From Lasiosphaeria ovina (lineage: Eukaryota > Ascomycota > Sordariomycetes > Sordariales > Lasiosphaeriaceae), in the NCBI GenBank assembly GCA_033439765.1, contig JAULSN010000007.1:62001-126000 (forward strand): DNA of 64,000 nucleotides, in the 5' to 3' direction. Positions 52,206 to 63,057 of this stretch are shown here, piece by piece; positions within the stretch are counted from its first letter, which is position 1, and the number at the start of each line of letters is the position of its first letter. The notes under the pieces are model-generated. The model was not told where the DNA came from. It saw only the letters and a program-made list of their open reading frames with translations, and did not search any database. The translations under genes and the position numbers were made by a program.

Positions 52206-53640
52206 CACTGGTCACTAGTGAGTCAAGCCGTGAAATCTGGGATACGGGAGCGGGAGCGGGATTTGAAGAAAGCAATTTTGAAGAATATATGGCCATGCAG
52301 GTAATGCCGTATTAGACACACACACACACACCCGGACTTTGAACGGCCCAAGAGCCATAGAATAGAGTAGAATTAGGAGTCCCCAAAGGGAAGGCTGTGA
52401 AGCGAAAAACTCTGCACCCCGCATATCTTTGAGCAAAAATAAGGTCTGGCCCTGCTCCTGCCCCTGCCCCTCGCGGGCAGAAGGATACTCGACAGCCTCC
52501 TCCCTTTCGCTCTCGCTCGCGCGCGCCTACAAAGACCCCGCAGCTACAGCAAGGCGAACCATCATCACCCCCTTCTCGTCAATGTTCCTCACTGCCGGAT
52601 GCTTGATAAATAGTTAGCACATCAGGCCCACGATGTAAATCCCCTAGGATGGGATGGGATTCTCATACTTTGGGTTGGTCCATCTTCCAACGCCTCCAAA
52701 GCCGCATTGACGGCATCCGGATGGGTACGGGCCTAGTTGAATCTCTTCTCCAATTTATCGCACAAAGTGGTGAGGGCGGCAATCTCTTTGCCCTGTCCGG
52801 CGTTTATCTTCTCCAGTTGGGCGATCGTCTTCAACTGAAGAGCGATCACCTTCTCCTTTTGGGCGAGCATCGTCTCCTGGTTGGCGAGCATCTCCTCCTG
52901 TTGGGCGATCGTCTTCTGTAGGTCTTCTATAGTGCTTCCAAGCTCTTCATTACATTTAAGTACGTTGATGTGCCCCTTCAGCCTGCTTCCAAGCTCCTTG
53001 ACGGCATCTTGAAATATGTTGATGCTGTGTTTGTAGTTGATAGGCTCGTCAAATCCCCCTTATCCTTGGGGGGGCCGATGGTGCCGCGCTCATCGCGGTG
53101 GCTGCAATTGCCTGCTGCAGGACAGGACTGGGTGTTAGGGTAGCTGCTCGATGGAGGAGAGACGGCAACTGGAGACTGACTTACGACTGTTGGACTTGTG
53201 TGTCTCTGCCCAAGTTTTCGATTGAGAGTGGTCAGTGGGAAGTCCTTACTCAAGGATCTCAGATACCAAAGTGCACGCAGAAGCAGTAGAAATGAGGGTA
53301 TTCGCAGTGTGTTGTATTGATTGATGTAAGGAAGAAGAAGAGGCCTTCGCCGGCAAGTCGGGGACCTGTGTTGACCCTGTGGAAAAGGCGGTCTAATTAC
53401 GCGGCCTGTGCGGACCCTGCCCGGGCCCCGGCCCGGACTCCCTAGTCCAGGCCAAAAGTAGTATGGCCTTTCTGACAAAGGACCTTTACTCGCGGGCTGG
53501 CGGCGGCGATTCCTACTTGACTACCTCAGTAATCACTCTGCGAAAAGTCTGCAGCCTGTATTTCTTTCTGCCCGCGAGGTTTCAAGGTTTGGTATTTCTT
53601 GGCGGGGGTTTGGTGAAGCCTCGCAACCTCTTTAAGGTAT
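52180..53640. repeat. Composite dispersed repeat, copy B
   Basis: Order as in copy A: QHGG-family tail (52200-52300), GCGAAAAACTCTGCACCCCG (52399), GCAAGGCGAACCATCATC (52549), AATGTTCCTCACT (52582), the minus-strand coiled-coil gene, and its upstream flank (53100-53290). A second CTCTGCGAAAAGTCTGCA/TTTCTTTCTGCCCGCGAGG word occurs at 53536-53580. Confidence 0.55.
52640..53093 (-). pseudogene. Coiled-coil protein, copy B of the paralogous pair
   Basis: On the minus strand a candidate ATG at 53093 (MSAAPSAPPR) is one base out of frame with the main part, which begins GFDEPINYKHSINIFQDAVK (about 53055). A long coiled coil follows with near-repeats of TIAQQEEMLANQE and AQKEKVIALQLKTIAQLEKI, then GQGKEIAALTTLCDKLEKRF. 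TAG at about 52741 interrupts; the frame goes on as ARTHPDAVNAALEALEDGPT to a stop at about 52640. Shared with copy A: FQDAVKELGSRLK against IKDAVKNLKSTVD, the C-terminal coil, and both flanks. The core differs: an expanded coil here, Ser-Asp runs there. Function unknown. Confidence 0.5.
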
Positions 53641-53831
53641 GGTGACAGCTCGATCCAGCCGGCGGCGGCGGCACCCCTGTGGGCTCGCCGGGCACAGTAC
53701 CAACTGCGCTGAAAGGCGGTCTCGGGTCGCTGATTGGGGTTGTGGGTATTGAGGACGACGGCCATGTGATGTCTTCAGGCTCGGCAGGGGGTGAATGAGG
53801 CAGAGTTTATTTCCATTCGTGCCTATTTTGA

Positions 53832-54026
53832 CAGAGGAGTCGCTCATTCGTGTTTTACTCAAGAGGTAAAGGGATTCGCTTATTCGCGCTAATTGCAGGA
53901 GGTAAAGGGCGTCGCTCATCCGTGTTTGTTGCAGGAGGTAAAGGGAGTCGCTCATTCGTGTTTGTTGCGGGAGGTAGAGGGAGTCAGTCGCTCATTCGTG
54001 TCTTTTGCAGGAGGTAAAGGGAGTCT
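53832..54026 (+). repeat. 36-bp tandem repeat, five units
   Basis: Unit AGTCGCTCATTCGTGTTTGT TGCAGGAGGTAAAGGG with point changes. Single or double copies occur at 5.3, 27.5, 32.2, 43.1, 51.0 and 60.2 kb. There are no spacers, so it is not CRISPR-like. Confidence 0.85.
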
Positions 54027-54345
54027 CCATTCCACGCAACGGCATTATCGGCTAGAATCCAAGCAGCAGTCCATTATTGGCTGGGAAACGGCCAAGACTT
54101 ATCCGCTCAAGCGGACAAGTCGAAGACGGGCCACTCACAACTTCAGCACTTTGTCGGAAACAGCCCGTGACATGATGCGCTCCCCGCTCCCCAGGTGGCG
54201 GTGGTGGTTACTGCCAAACCTCTGCTCAGTACGGAAGAAGCCTCAGTTCTGAGGCAGCGCATTACAAGGTTCTTCTTCAACTCACTGGTCACCAGTGAGC
54301 CAAGTCGTGATGATATCTGGGATACGGGAGGAGTGGATTTCTTCA
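54026..54345 (+). repeat. QHGG repeat family unit (plus)
   Basis: Starts like the 50.2-kb copy (CACGCAACGGCATTAT, CAGCAGTCCATTATTGGCTGG). The Gly tract is followed by CTCAGTACGGAAGAAGCC and ends ACTCACTGGTCACCAGTGAG then TGATGATATCTGGGATACGG. Confidence 0.65.
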
Positions 54346-54578
54346 ATATGGCCATGAAGGTGTTGCGGCATGTTGTATCCATTGTTTTCTGACCTTTTGT
54401 AAGTGGAATGCCATGCCATACCTATGCGATATATAGATTAAAGTTGGACAAACACACCACAATAGCAGCCTCAACCACAATGCAGCAGCTGCATCGTCGG
54501 CGTTCCGCCAGTCTTTCCCGACGCTGGGATAACGACCCAGATGACATATCCACTTAACCCGACGCAATCTCTAACCAA

Positions 54579-54589
54579 GACGACGACGA

Positions 54590-54620
<31 letters not shown>

Positions 54621-54631
54621 AACAATAAAGA
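54579..54631. repeat. (GAC)n microsatellite
   Basis: About 17 GAC units with one GAT. Confidence 0.95.
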
Positions 54632-54759
54632 GAGCGTCAAGGACCCAAACTACCGCTTCTGCTACCTTAAGCCTAACTATAGCCTCATTTGGCTGTTTCG
54701 CTGCATGCTAGGGTCAACTACATGGCCATGGCCAAATCAAGGGAAAATGCGACTTACTT

Positions 54760-55144
54760 TGATCAGTTAATTCTAGGCAGTCGGCCCCAGCGTCCACTGC
54801 TTGAGGCCGTCGTCCCAACCTGCCCCGGGTTTCTCTCCAAGCTCCTGCCACAGCCGAAACTTCCTCCTCTGAGCCACTATAAGCCACCTGACCTTGTCGG
54901 TATTGATCTCAGTGTCCTGTTGTCTTGCGACTTTCCACGATGGGTTCTGTCGTATGCGGCCTCTTGGAAACTTGGCTTGGTGTCGGAGACCGCGGTCAAT
55001 CGCGTCACACATGAGACAGCCTCCTTCGCCCTCCGCCGAGCCCTCCAGCCATTTCCTATGCGCCCCAATTAGCGACCGGGAATGGAACAAAATGTAGTAG
55101 GGTGATATACCGATAAATTCGTCTTTCCCAGCATGATCATCCAT
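54760..55144 (-). pseudogene. Myb/SANT-like domain fragment
   Basis: Minus-strand frame with IRQNPSWKVARQQDTEINTD, KVRWLIVAQRRKFRLWQELG and PGAGWDDGLKQW, clearly paralogous to the second half of the Myb/SANT-like domain at 34.9-35.2 kb. The first helix is not recognisable and a TAG follows the domain, so it is a remnant. It supports the correct frame of the 35-kb copy. Confidence 0.65.
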
Positions 55145-56499
55145 TAACGAGCTAGGGCAAGAGTGTAAGCGGGATCAAGTGTTTATCCATCCAGAAGACT
55201 CACCGCCTGAACAACATCCGCATTCTCTCTTGCTACGGAATCCTTCAGAGCGTATGTGCCGGCAGTCGTGGGCAAGGAGAACGAAGCGGCGGTCCAGATA
55301 CTATCCTGTGATGGGTTAGCTTCTGACTTCCTGCCGGCCTCGTTTGCTAGCTTCTACACCGCACCTTTACCAAGAATGGGATCTATGACTTGGGCTTCGC
55401 ATGCGGCCCTGGGCCCTCTCGCGGTCCAGTTCAGAGGCGGCATCCAAGAGTATCTTTTCCGGCATCACACTGTTCACATAATCTGGACGTGCACCACTAA
55501 TGTTGTGTTTCGAAATCTGCGCTAGATAGGCTTTGACTATTTCAACGCTCGTTGTTTTATGATGCTTGAGTCACCTTGATAATCTAAACTCACAGGCCCC
55601 CCCCATTTGCCAACCATATTGAAGATTTACCATCTCTCCAGTGCCAGGCTACATTCGACTGACGATCACACTGCGTGTCTCATAGCTTTGTCGAGAGGCG
55701 GATTCCCGCCCTTCGGGGTGGAAGGTTACATGCGGGCAGACTGTGTCTGTCAGTTAGGGATGAAGCTTCGGGAGGGGGAGAGGGTGCAAATTCGGAAGGG
55801 GCCTACAGCGTGCTTGGTCTCCTGCCATTGAGTCGTAGCTCACAAATGCCCATGGTTCTTGACTCGTCATTGAGTCAAGATAGTACCTGGCTCGTCAGCT
55901 TTCGTGTCTATGGCAGTACAGTCTTCAGCCTGTCCTACCATTTGTGACCCGGGCTGAAATGGAAATGAAAGATTTCGCCCGACTGGTCCGGTTGGACTCG
56001 TTCCGACCGTACCACTTCCTCGGCCTCGGGTTCAAGCGACTGGAAGTGGCAGACCGCCAAGGGGAGGTCCGAAATCACAGGCAGAGCACTCCGCCAGGTG
56101 CTAGCCGAAATTGTCAGCAAGAATAAATCTCCACGGCCCAAGGAGAAGGATTTGCGTTACTTGATGATCCTAAATCTGTATCCCGGCTTCATGTACTGTT
56201 GTAATCTGCTTTCCTGTAGTACTCGTTTGGTTATGATTGGGCCGCTGACGAAAGTAAAATCTGTATCCTCAACTTAGCTCATGTAATGCTAGCCAGATGG
56301 ACGATAATCGAGGTCAACGGGACGTACCGGCATGGACATCTAAAAGCCATTCCCACTATTGTAAGTCGTTCTAGCTAAGAGATGAATTGAATGGAGGGAC
56401 GCTGTACCATGGGCCGGTAGAAAGTGCTCAAGAGGGTCCCCGAGATCGATCTTGCCGCTAGCGTAATTCTTGTTTATTCGAAGCTGTGATATGCAAATT
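55145..56499. other. No gene recognised
   Basis: Several short frames (for example 55256-55525, 55551-55947) without domains. The palindromic GACTCGTCATTGAGTC occurs at about 55860. Confidence 0.35.
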
Positions 56500-56662
56500 C
56501 AGTTAGCAACTGTTTGATCTCGCACCCTGGGGTTTGGGCTTGGGTCGTCTCATCGTACTCTGAACTCGAAGCAAATTACTCTTTCGGCGCCAAGCAGCTC
56601 AGTCAAGAGCTCTTCCGTCTCCCTCTTGTAACCCTCAACTTCGTCAATCGTTATGACAGTGG
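56500..56662 (-). pseudogene. CmcJ/GA4-desaturase-like oxidoreductase, downstream part beyond the transposon
   Basis: Immediately past the pogo element the minus strand reads IDEVEGYKRETEELLTELLG then AERVICFEFRVR. This is the conserved continuation of the CmcJ / GA4-desaturase (asaB-type) family, whose N-terminal part lies at 58554-58818. The frame is shifted relative to that part even after removing the element, and a TGA follows, so the gene is broken in at least two ways. Confidence 0.5.
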
Positions 56663-56664
56663 TA

Positions 56665-58553
56665 AGTCAACTAGGCCAAAAGCGGAACACCCTGGCAGCG
56701 GAACATGCCGGTGGCGCTTTTTTCGCCCGTGTAAGCCAGGGACAGTCAACATTCAAATTACTACCGTTCAATGAAGCTATTCGCAAACAATACAGGACCT
56801 TATTTCGTCGATAGGGCCTTCATCAGAGCTTTCTTCAAGGCCTTCCTGAGTAGCCCCGGCCTCAATCTGCGCCTGCCTGATCTTCGTGATGTCAACAAAG
56901 CGTTTATTCGGGTCCGCGGTGACAGCCTTCTTCTTTTTATTCCTTGCAAGCTCCAACTGCGCCCGCAACACAGCGACTTCGTGTTGAAGTAATGCCAGGT
57001 CGATATCCTTCCGGCTGAAGCCTTTTGCGACCTTCTTGAACAGCTCCCGTTGTGCCCTGTCAGCCTTCTTTTCGATGTTGAATTTGGCTAGCTGAATCGT
57101 CAGGTCCGCTACCTTGTAGGGAGTCTTCCACGTGCCCGGGTCCTCTATTGTTTTGGAGGGCTGTGGAGTAGTGGCCAACAGTTGGACCGCTGCAGTAGTT
57201 GTGGCCTTCTTGACTCCATTCGCGTTTTCCAATAACAAAGGACTGCGTAGGGCCTTCTGCTTGTTCAAGGGCCACAACCCGGCGGCATGCCAGCCTGCCT
57301 TATAGTTTTCCTGCCTCAAAGCGATCTCCCGAGCCTTGTAATAACACACAAGCATCGTCCTTTTGCCCACAAGCGTAGCCTCTGACTGTACGGTCGTCAA
57401 AGTCAGGAACTTTCTATACAGTTGCTTCAGGGACGAGAAGACGCCCAAATCGAGAGGTTGTACAACGTGCGAGGCGTGTGAGGGCAGGTAAACAAGGTAG
57501 ATGTTATTCAGGAAGCATAGCCACATATAGTCAAACGTTATATGACTGTGGTGACCGTCAAGGACCAGCAAGCGGGCCTCTCCAGGGTCCTCCGGAGCCG
57601 TACCCGGAATGAAGATATCGCGAAGCCATTCCAGGGCGATTTCGTCGTCGGTCCAGCCCTTATTTTGGGCGGTGAACTTCCATTTCTTGAATGGCTTCAG
57701 CTCCAAAGGAAACCACTGTTGTTGAACCTTCTTCCCCTTAAAAATGACGCATGGCCGAAGTGCCTCCCCTGTGGCCGAGATGCATTCAATGAAGGAGGTC
57801 CAGGTGCGGGCCCCGGGCGATCTCTTGATCAGGGTCTTATATTCCTTAGATCCTAGGACTATGCCGTTGCTGCCCTGGCCTTCCTGTAGGCCTGTCTCGT
57901 CCTTATTCCAACGGTTCTCGGGCTTGATATCCCTGACGGCAGGAAGGTCGAAATGCTTGAACCATTCCCCAATTATTTCCCGGGTTGCACCGTTGAGCCT
58001 CACGGAATCAACACGCTTCGCTCTCTGGGTGCCAATTTGAGTGTTCCTGGCGGTAAAGCGTTGTGTCCATTGTTTTCCGACCTTTTCTTCCTTCCCGGCG
58101 ATCAGGGCGATACGGCCGGCCAGATGCCTCACCGTCTCATGCGACGGCGGGCTTCCAATTGAAGCCATTCCGAGAATCCAGCCGGCTAGGCGGGCTTCCT
58201 GATCCTCGGTCAGAATCTGTGCCGAGCGGTGAGCCAGACGGCGTGTTGTTGCACCGCGATTACGGCGGTGAAGTGTTGTAAGTGGAATGCCAAATTCCTG
58301 GGCCGCCCGGCGCAAAGAGACGCCATTTTCGACCATTTCGAGGGCGTTCGACACGCACTCTTCGTCGTAGTCGCACATGATGATGATTCCCAGTCAATTT
58401 TGCGTCGAATGCAGTAGAGAAGAAGGAATTTGGAAAAGAATTGAACAAGTTGTGCGTATTTAAGCGGTGTGCGGGTGCGAAGGATGTGGTGGCGTTTGTG
58501 GCTTATACGGCATGTTCCGCTTCCAGGGTGTTCCGCTTTTGGCCTAGTTGACT
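56665..58553 (-). mobile_element. pogo/Fot1-like Tc1-mariner transposon, apparently intact
   Basis: 1889 bp, with 46-bp terminal inverted repeats (56665-56710 and 58508-58553) beginning AGTCAACTAGGCCAAAAGCG and differing at one position. The TA dinucleotide flanks both ends (56663-56664 and 58554-58555), as expected for this superfamily. It carries one uninterrupted transposase gene, so it may be active. Confidence 0.95.
56777..58378 (-). CDS. pogo/Fot1-like DDE transposase, intact
   Basis: 533 aa, no stops or shifts. An N-terminal psq-type helix-turn-helix (residues about 8-45: VSLRRAAQEFGIPLTTLHRR) is followed by a CENP-B-like HTH (about 55-120), then the DDE_1 catalytic core with D160 (NKDETG), D274 (LVLDGHHSH) and D310 (QPLDLGVF), spacing 35 between the last two, normal for pogo. 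A C-terminal coiled coil (ELFKKVAKGF...HEVAVLRAQLELARNKKK) precedes an acidic tail. It binds the TIRs and cuts at TA sites in the nucleus. ATG 58378 lies about 130 bp inside the right TIR. Length is typical for fungal Fot1-like transposases. Confidence 0.95.
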   Translation of the reverse strand: MCDYDEECVSNALEMVENGVSLRRAAQEFGIPLTTLHRRNRGATTRRLAHRSAQILTEDQEARLAGWILGMASIGSPPSHETVRHLAGRIALIAGKEEKVGKQWTQRFTARNTQIGTQRAKRVDSVRLNGATREIIGEWFKHFDLPAVRDIKPENRWNKDETGLQEGQGSNGIVLGSKEYKTLIKRSPGARTWTSFIECISATGEALRPCVIFKGKKVQQQWFPLELKPFKKWKFTAQNKGWTDDEIALEWLRDIFIPGTAPEDPGEARLLVLDGHHSHITFDYMWLCFLNNIYLVYLPSHASHVVQPLDLGVFSSLKQLYRKFLTLTTVQSEATLVGKRTMLVCYYKAREIALRQENYKAGWHAAGLWPLNKQKALRSPLLLENANGVKKATTTAAVQLLATTPQPSKTIEDPGTWKTPYKVADLTIQLAKFNIEKKADRAQRELFKKVAKGFSRKDIDLALLQHEVAVLRAQLELARNKKKKAVTADPNKRFVDITKIRQAQIEAGATQEGLEESSDEGPIDEIRSCIVCE

Positions 58554-58818
58554 TATATTTGGAAACGTGCGGAGTTACTTGGAACCCCCCATCGTCTAGT
58601 TTGAAGCTCTCTAGGCGCGGCCGAATGTCGGCAAAGTCGATGCTGTGTTCATCCCATTCTAGGTTGGTTTCGTCGCCGGTGGGGGCGGCATCTGGATCGG
58701 CGCCGGTGGGGATGGCGGCAACGTAAGGCCGAATATGCTCATACTTGGGGAGCCTGGCAAGATATCGAACTCTTCCTCGGGCGTCGGGCATTTGAGAAGT
58801 GGACGCTTTGAGTCTCAA
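58554..58818 (-). pseudogene. CmcJ/GA4-desaturase-like oxidoreductase, N-terminal part split by pogo
   Basis: Minus strand reads VRYLARLPKYEHIRPYVAAI, then ETNLEWDEHSIDFADIRPRL and ESFKLDDGGFQVTPHVSKY, where the transposon enters at a TA. The order YL-x-R...Y-x-x-x-(K/R)PY, TNL-x-(F/W)...(I/V)-x-D-(I/V)R...F-x-LD-x-x-GF is that of the CmcJ-like/GA4-desaturase hydroxylase-methyltransferase family of fungal secondary metabolism. The rest of the about 300-aa protein resumes at 56662 for about 35 codons and then fades. No ATG is certain in the 58818 region. Confidence 0.55.
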
Positions 58819-58819
58819 A

Positions 58820-60715
58820 ACTTAATGTGTGAGGACACCACTGAAACCGGTAGAGTCGGACTTGAAGAAACAGTATGGAATGGGTTATCAAGTCTAAATC
58901 TAGGCCAAAGGCCGCCGGCTACGAAGCCCTTATAAGTGCGATGCTAAGTGCGGGGGAAACTATGAGTCTTACGTTGGGGCTCTCCGAACTATTACAAACC
59001 ACTCGACTGTGTGGGCTGATGCTTGTAAGTGCAAACGCATAAGGGTTAGTTGGTTGGTGGGTAGTTATGAAGACTGAATAGAGGGCAAGCTCCTATCGCA
59101 CGGGTAATATAGTCAAACTATGTGGGTATAAAGAATGTGTATTGCTTGCTTGAGGAACCAAGCAAGCTCTATCTAAGACCGTAGCTACGGTCATCGTATA
59201 TATCAATATTAGCGGACCAATTAATGGTGTCCCGAGGTCCCGAGGTCCCGAGATCCCGATACCGGGCCATCGGTAGCTCGCGCCATGTCCTAGAGTCCCG
59301 AGTGTACTTTTAGTTGCGTCATATAATGCAGGATCTGTCGAACAGGGTTCTTCTATAGGTCGTGGGCGTCTGTCTCGTATCGTACGTACTGCTTCGCCAC
59401 TTGGTGGCGAGTTTGGTATCGCCGGGGAGTAAGTTTTGGTATAGCTGGCTGTCTAGGCTATGCGAGTCGAAGCATGCCGACCAGTCCGGCTTGAAGAGAC
59501 GTGTGGTATCCCTTCCGTGATAGCATCGCCCACCACGGCCCACATTGAGGTCGTTGTCCTCGAAGCTTCAGGAGGTGGAGGTCGTTTTTTTGCCTTGGTG
59601 GCTCCCGAGTCAGGTCCAGGGTCTGGCGGCTGCGACGAGCACTGGACTACGAGCCTGGGTGGAGTTTTGCCGATCGCAAACTCTTCTCTCGCGTCCCTGG
59701 ATCGATGTCATTCATATGACAGCGCTGGCACCAAATCAAACAAGTCAAGTCAGAATCCATTGGCAGACTCAAACGCCTGCATTTCCCGCTCAATTCTTTG
59801 TGCAAAGGAGATTTTTTATAGAATCGTCACCAAGGCTGTGTGTGTCTCTGAGGATAAGCTCTGGTGGTTGTTTGTTGACTTGGCGATAGGTACGTTACAG
59901 CGTCAAATGCAAGGCCAAGAGTGTAGGGTTGGCCTTTGTTAGGGACTGCCCTGAGCCTAGGAAATGCCCGAAAAACTACACTGAAAAATGGCCTGGTTAA
60001 TGGAAATTTCTTGCAAGTCGCCCGAGTAATTTGGACCTTCAAGTTGATTGAATTTGGCCTCAAAATGGCCGATTTGACACGGTAAAGGACGATTTTGGAC
60101 CTGTTTGACTTGGCACTTACTTGACCTGGTGCCAGCGCTGGTCTTGTGAGGCTCGGTACTTTGGAAGAAGCATTCCTTTCGATTATACTCAAAATAGTCT
60201 TTATGAGGCCCTTTCTTGACATGCAACAGACACGAATGAGCGATCCATCAACTGCCAGCCGGCCGTCAACGCCTAACAGGTAGGTGACTGACAGCTAGTT
60301 GCGGGCCTGGCAGGCCATTGAGCCCCCTGACAACCTATTGGTAGACTTGCAACTCAGCCAGTTAGTCCCCTGAACCTAAAGACCTCCTTTTACCACAACC
60401 AAGAACAAACCACACAGTCTTCTTCTTTTCTTTCTTCCACGCCGTTAACCCGCCTAAGAATCACCTTACACGTGATTAGCGGCCCATCATTTAAACCTTG
60501 CGTCAATATACCGGCTAGTCTTGCGAAGAGATGATGAAAAAGACCGGGTTCTCGTGGTGGCAGGTCCAGTCCGCTTGCACCTAGCTAGCCACACTAAAGG
60601 AAAGGTGGGAAAAGAGAGTAATCTCTACCCCTGAGCGAATACGCATACAGTGCTTGTCGCTTTCGGAGTTACAGCAAAAGGTTCAGGAAGCCTAGAACGC
60701 AATTCCAGACGGTTC
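58820..60715. other. No gene recognised; repeat pieces
   Basis: GTCCCGAG is repeated three times at 59229-59255. 60135-60245 matches 5140-5235 and contains one unit of the 36-bp motif (GACACGAATGAGCGAT). A 160-codon frame at 59460-59942 has no domain and no support. Confidence 0.4.
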
Positions 60716-60719
60716 TTTA

Positions 60720-61530
60720 CTACGGCTTGCTCACAGCATGTCTAGAAGGCTTCGAATGTGCATGGAAGCGAATGGCAAGACCATTGTATTTTGAGCATTG
60801 GGCTGTTGTGTACGTGGTGCTGTTTTTTGGGTGTTGAGCCCGTATAATAGATATAAAATCTCCGCTCAATATATTGTTCCCCCCTGACCACCCCCCTGAT
60901 AGTGGCTTGGCTGTACCGCACCAAGATCTCAAACGCTGGCAGAGGTGTACTATGAATCCCCATCCGAATCTGGTTCCGCCTCGACGAGGCTACGGCCGGC
61001 TTCCTCGAGTTCCAGGCGCTGAGCGTCCTCCTCGCGCGCCATGCGCTAGGCTTCCTCCGTAAAGAAGTTGCTTTCGTCTAGCCGGAGTGCCACGCGTATC
61101 GCTTCCTCGAGTTCCAGGCGCTCGGCTTCCTCGCGAGCCATATGCACAGTTTCCTCACGGACCCAGACCTCGTATGCCTCGCGCTCGGCGTCGCGGTCGG
61201 CTTCAGCCTCCTCCTCCTTGAAGAAAAGGCTCTCGGCTTCCTCGCCGAGGGAGTCGCGCTGGGCTTCCTCGCGTGCTGCTGACAGGCTCTGGGCTTCCTC
61301 GCGTGCCTTCCTCTCATCCTCTTCATCGACCCGGTCCGCGGAGTCGGCGATCTTCTTGCTCACCGCCAAAACGAAGAGGTCGCGGATCTCCGGCGACATC
61401 AGAGCGAACTACTTGCACCTCCTCTCCAAGAGAAACTCGTCGAACAACGCCAAGGCGGTAAGCTCGCCGACCTTGCCGTAATAATTCTCCATGAATATCG
61501 ACAAGGCCTTCCGCATGTAGTGGCTAGGCG
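60720..61530 (-). pseudogene. Acidic Ala/Glu/Arg coiled-coil protein with two amber stops
   Basis: Reads from about 61520: HYMRKALSIFMENYYGKVGE, LTALALFDEFLLERRCK, TAG at 61411-61409, FALMSPEIRDLFVLAVSKKI, then a long Glu/Ala/Arg helix (EDERKAREEAQSLSAAREEA and similar), TAG at 61048-61046, RMAREEDAQRLELEEAGRSL and VEAEPDSD. At the G-run (60957-60961) one extra G compared with the 5.4-kb paralogue throws the frame into a non-homologous tail ending at 60720. Both TAGs lie where Gln or Trp codons would be natural. The function of the family is unknown; the N-terminal part is globular, the rest a single helix or coiled coil. Confidence 0.5.
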
Positions 61531-62499
61531 AGGGGGCCCGGTTTTCCCCTATTTCGGGGGTTTCCTACATGCAAGATTAATTACCTGGGCAAAACCCAAA
61601 GCCAAGGGAAAATGCACACTTACGTTGCCGAGTTGGAGACCCGGGCCAACAGGCGGGCGGTTGTGGTTGTTACTACCAGAGTACCACGCCGGGTCCATAG
61701 GCAGGCCGTCCTGCCGCACATCCGGCACGGGTATAGAAAAAGCCTTGGGCGGGTGCGAAGCCGGGCTCAACGGCGTCGGGGGAGATGGCGAGCGTGTGAG
61801 TTTCTGCATGGCTGGCTGGGGGTCCGAATTTGATGTTTGGCTGGGAGATATGTTGAACGATGATGTGAAAGATGGTGTCAAAAACAATTCCAGTTGAGCT
61901 TGTTGTTCCCTATTTCTTCACCTTAACCCGAATGAGGTATTCTCTGGTGACTTGAAGTCCCTCATTCGGCGGCATTATTCGTGGATCGGTGGTGACGATA
62001 TTTCGGAACAAGACTTCAAAGACTTCCTGACTACCACGGCATTAAGGTTGCGGGAAAGGTTGAGGCCATTCAGGGCCATTTTCGTCCAGCAGGTGTCCCT
62101 TTCTCTCTGTAAAAGGTGTAGATTACTCTTCTGTATATGCGGAGCAGGCGGCTCTGCTCGTATGGTCTGGTACTGTGTGTTTGAACAATAGAGAAAATAA
62201 GAGCGTTGAAGCTGTATTTCCAAGCCAAAAGATCTCCCGACCTAGTGCCCTGTGTTTCGCTGTGTTTCGATCTATGTTATGCTTCCTATTTCTATATTTT
62301 TATCCTCTCCATCTCTGGAAACCAACAAGTCTTGCCCGCTGTGATAACCAAGGCGGCCTTCTTCCTACGCCCTGCCATGTTGGTCGACTTTTGAACGAGC
62401 CTGCGAGCCGCTGGCCCGCGGCGTTTCCGCAGCGGCATCATCGTCACCAAGCGTGCCGCCTACTGCCGAGCGGCCGCGAGTAGTCCCCGAGGACGAGCA
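61531..62499. other. No gene recognised
   Basis: Short unmatched frames. Immediately downstream of the 62.5-kb gene's TAG, the same frame stays open another 45 codons (to about 62362). Confidence 0.35.
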
Positions 62500-63057
62500 C
62501 TACGCCCGCCGGGCATACGAGCGGGTTGGAGTGCCTGATGCCGAGTCCATAGAGCGATCCGTATTCTTGAGCACCAGCTGGAGCTTCTTATTCCCCTCCT
62601 TTTGCTTGTTGACCAGTACAATACGGGGCGTGGCCGTGCCGTCTCTTTCTTCCTCCTCCATTTCTTCTTCATCTTCATCCTCATCGTCGTCGTCTTCGGC
62701 GGGCTCCGTGGCTGAATCCTCCACAACGGAGCTTATGAAGCGGGCAGTGCGGCGGGCATTGGGGAGCTGTCGGCGCCGGGCCGTGGTCTTCGCGGGAGCT
62801 GCCGCCTTGCTCAGAGGGGGGGCGGGAGTGAGGGAGCGTGTTGTTAAGGGCTTGGAGCCTGTGCCAACTGCCTTCCTGACAGTACGGCTGGCTCGGGTCG
62901 TAACGGCTTCATCTGCACTGCTTTCGACAGTTGCTCCCGCGCGTTTTGTACCTTTGGGCGGCATGGCGAACCGGATAGTGGTTCGAGGTTCCCGGGTACG
63001 GGTACGGACTTGTCGCCTTGTGCTATCGCTAGAACGCTTGAGAATGGATTTGAACAT
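62500..63057 (-). CDS. Hypothetical basic/acidic low-complexity protein
   Basis: 185 aa from ATG 63057. The N terminus is very basic (ILKRSSDSTRRQVRTRTREP), then Ala/Pro/Lys-rich with PPKGTKRAG and KAAAPAKTTARRR, followed by a 20-residue Asp/Glu tract (EDDDDEDEDEEEMEEEERD) and TATPRIVLVNKQKEG. Such composition is common in nuclear, chromatin- or RNA-associated proteins, but no domain is seen. The stop is TAG, after which the frame continues 45 codons (SSSGTTRGRS...), so this TAG may be another converted codon. No intron signals noted. Confidence 0.4.
   Translation of the reverse strand: MFKSILKRSSDSTRRQVRTRTREPRTTIRFAMPPKGTKRAGATVESSADEAVTTRASRTVRKAVGTGSKPLTTRSLTPAPPLSKAAAPAKTTARRRQLPNARRTARFISSVVEDSATEPAEDDDDEDEDEEEMEEEERDGTATPRIVLVNKQKEGNKKLQLVLKNTDRSMDSASGTPTRSYARRA

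Noticed and set aside
53832..54026. CRISPR-like array of 36-bp repeats
   Set aside because: Units are directly adjacent with no unique spacers, and the genome is eukaryotic.
59460..59942. 160-aa frame
   Set aside because: No domain, no promoter or intron signals, no paralogue in the window.
61068..61481. 137-aa Ser/Arg-rich plus-strand frame
   Set aside because: Antisense of the Glu/Ala/Arg-rich helix, whose C-terminal part is supported by the paralogue at 5.4 kb.
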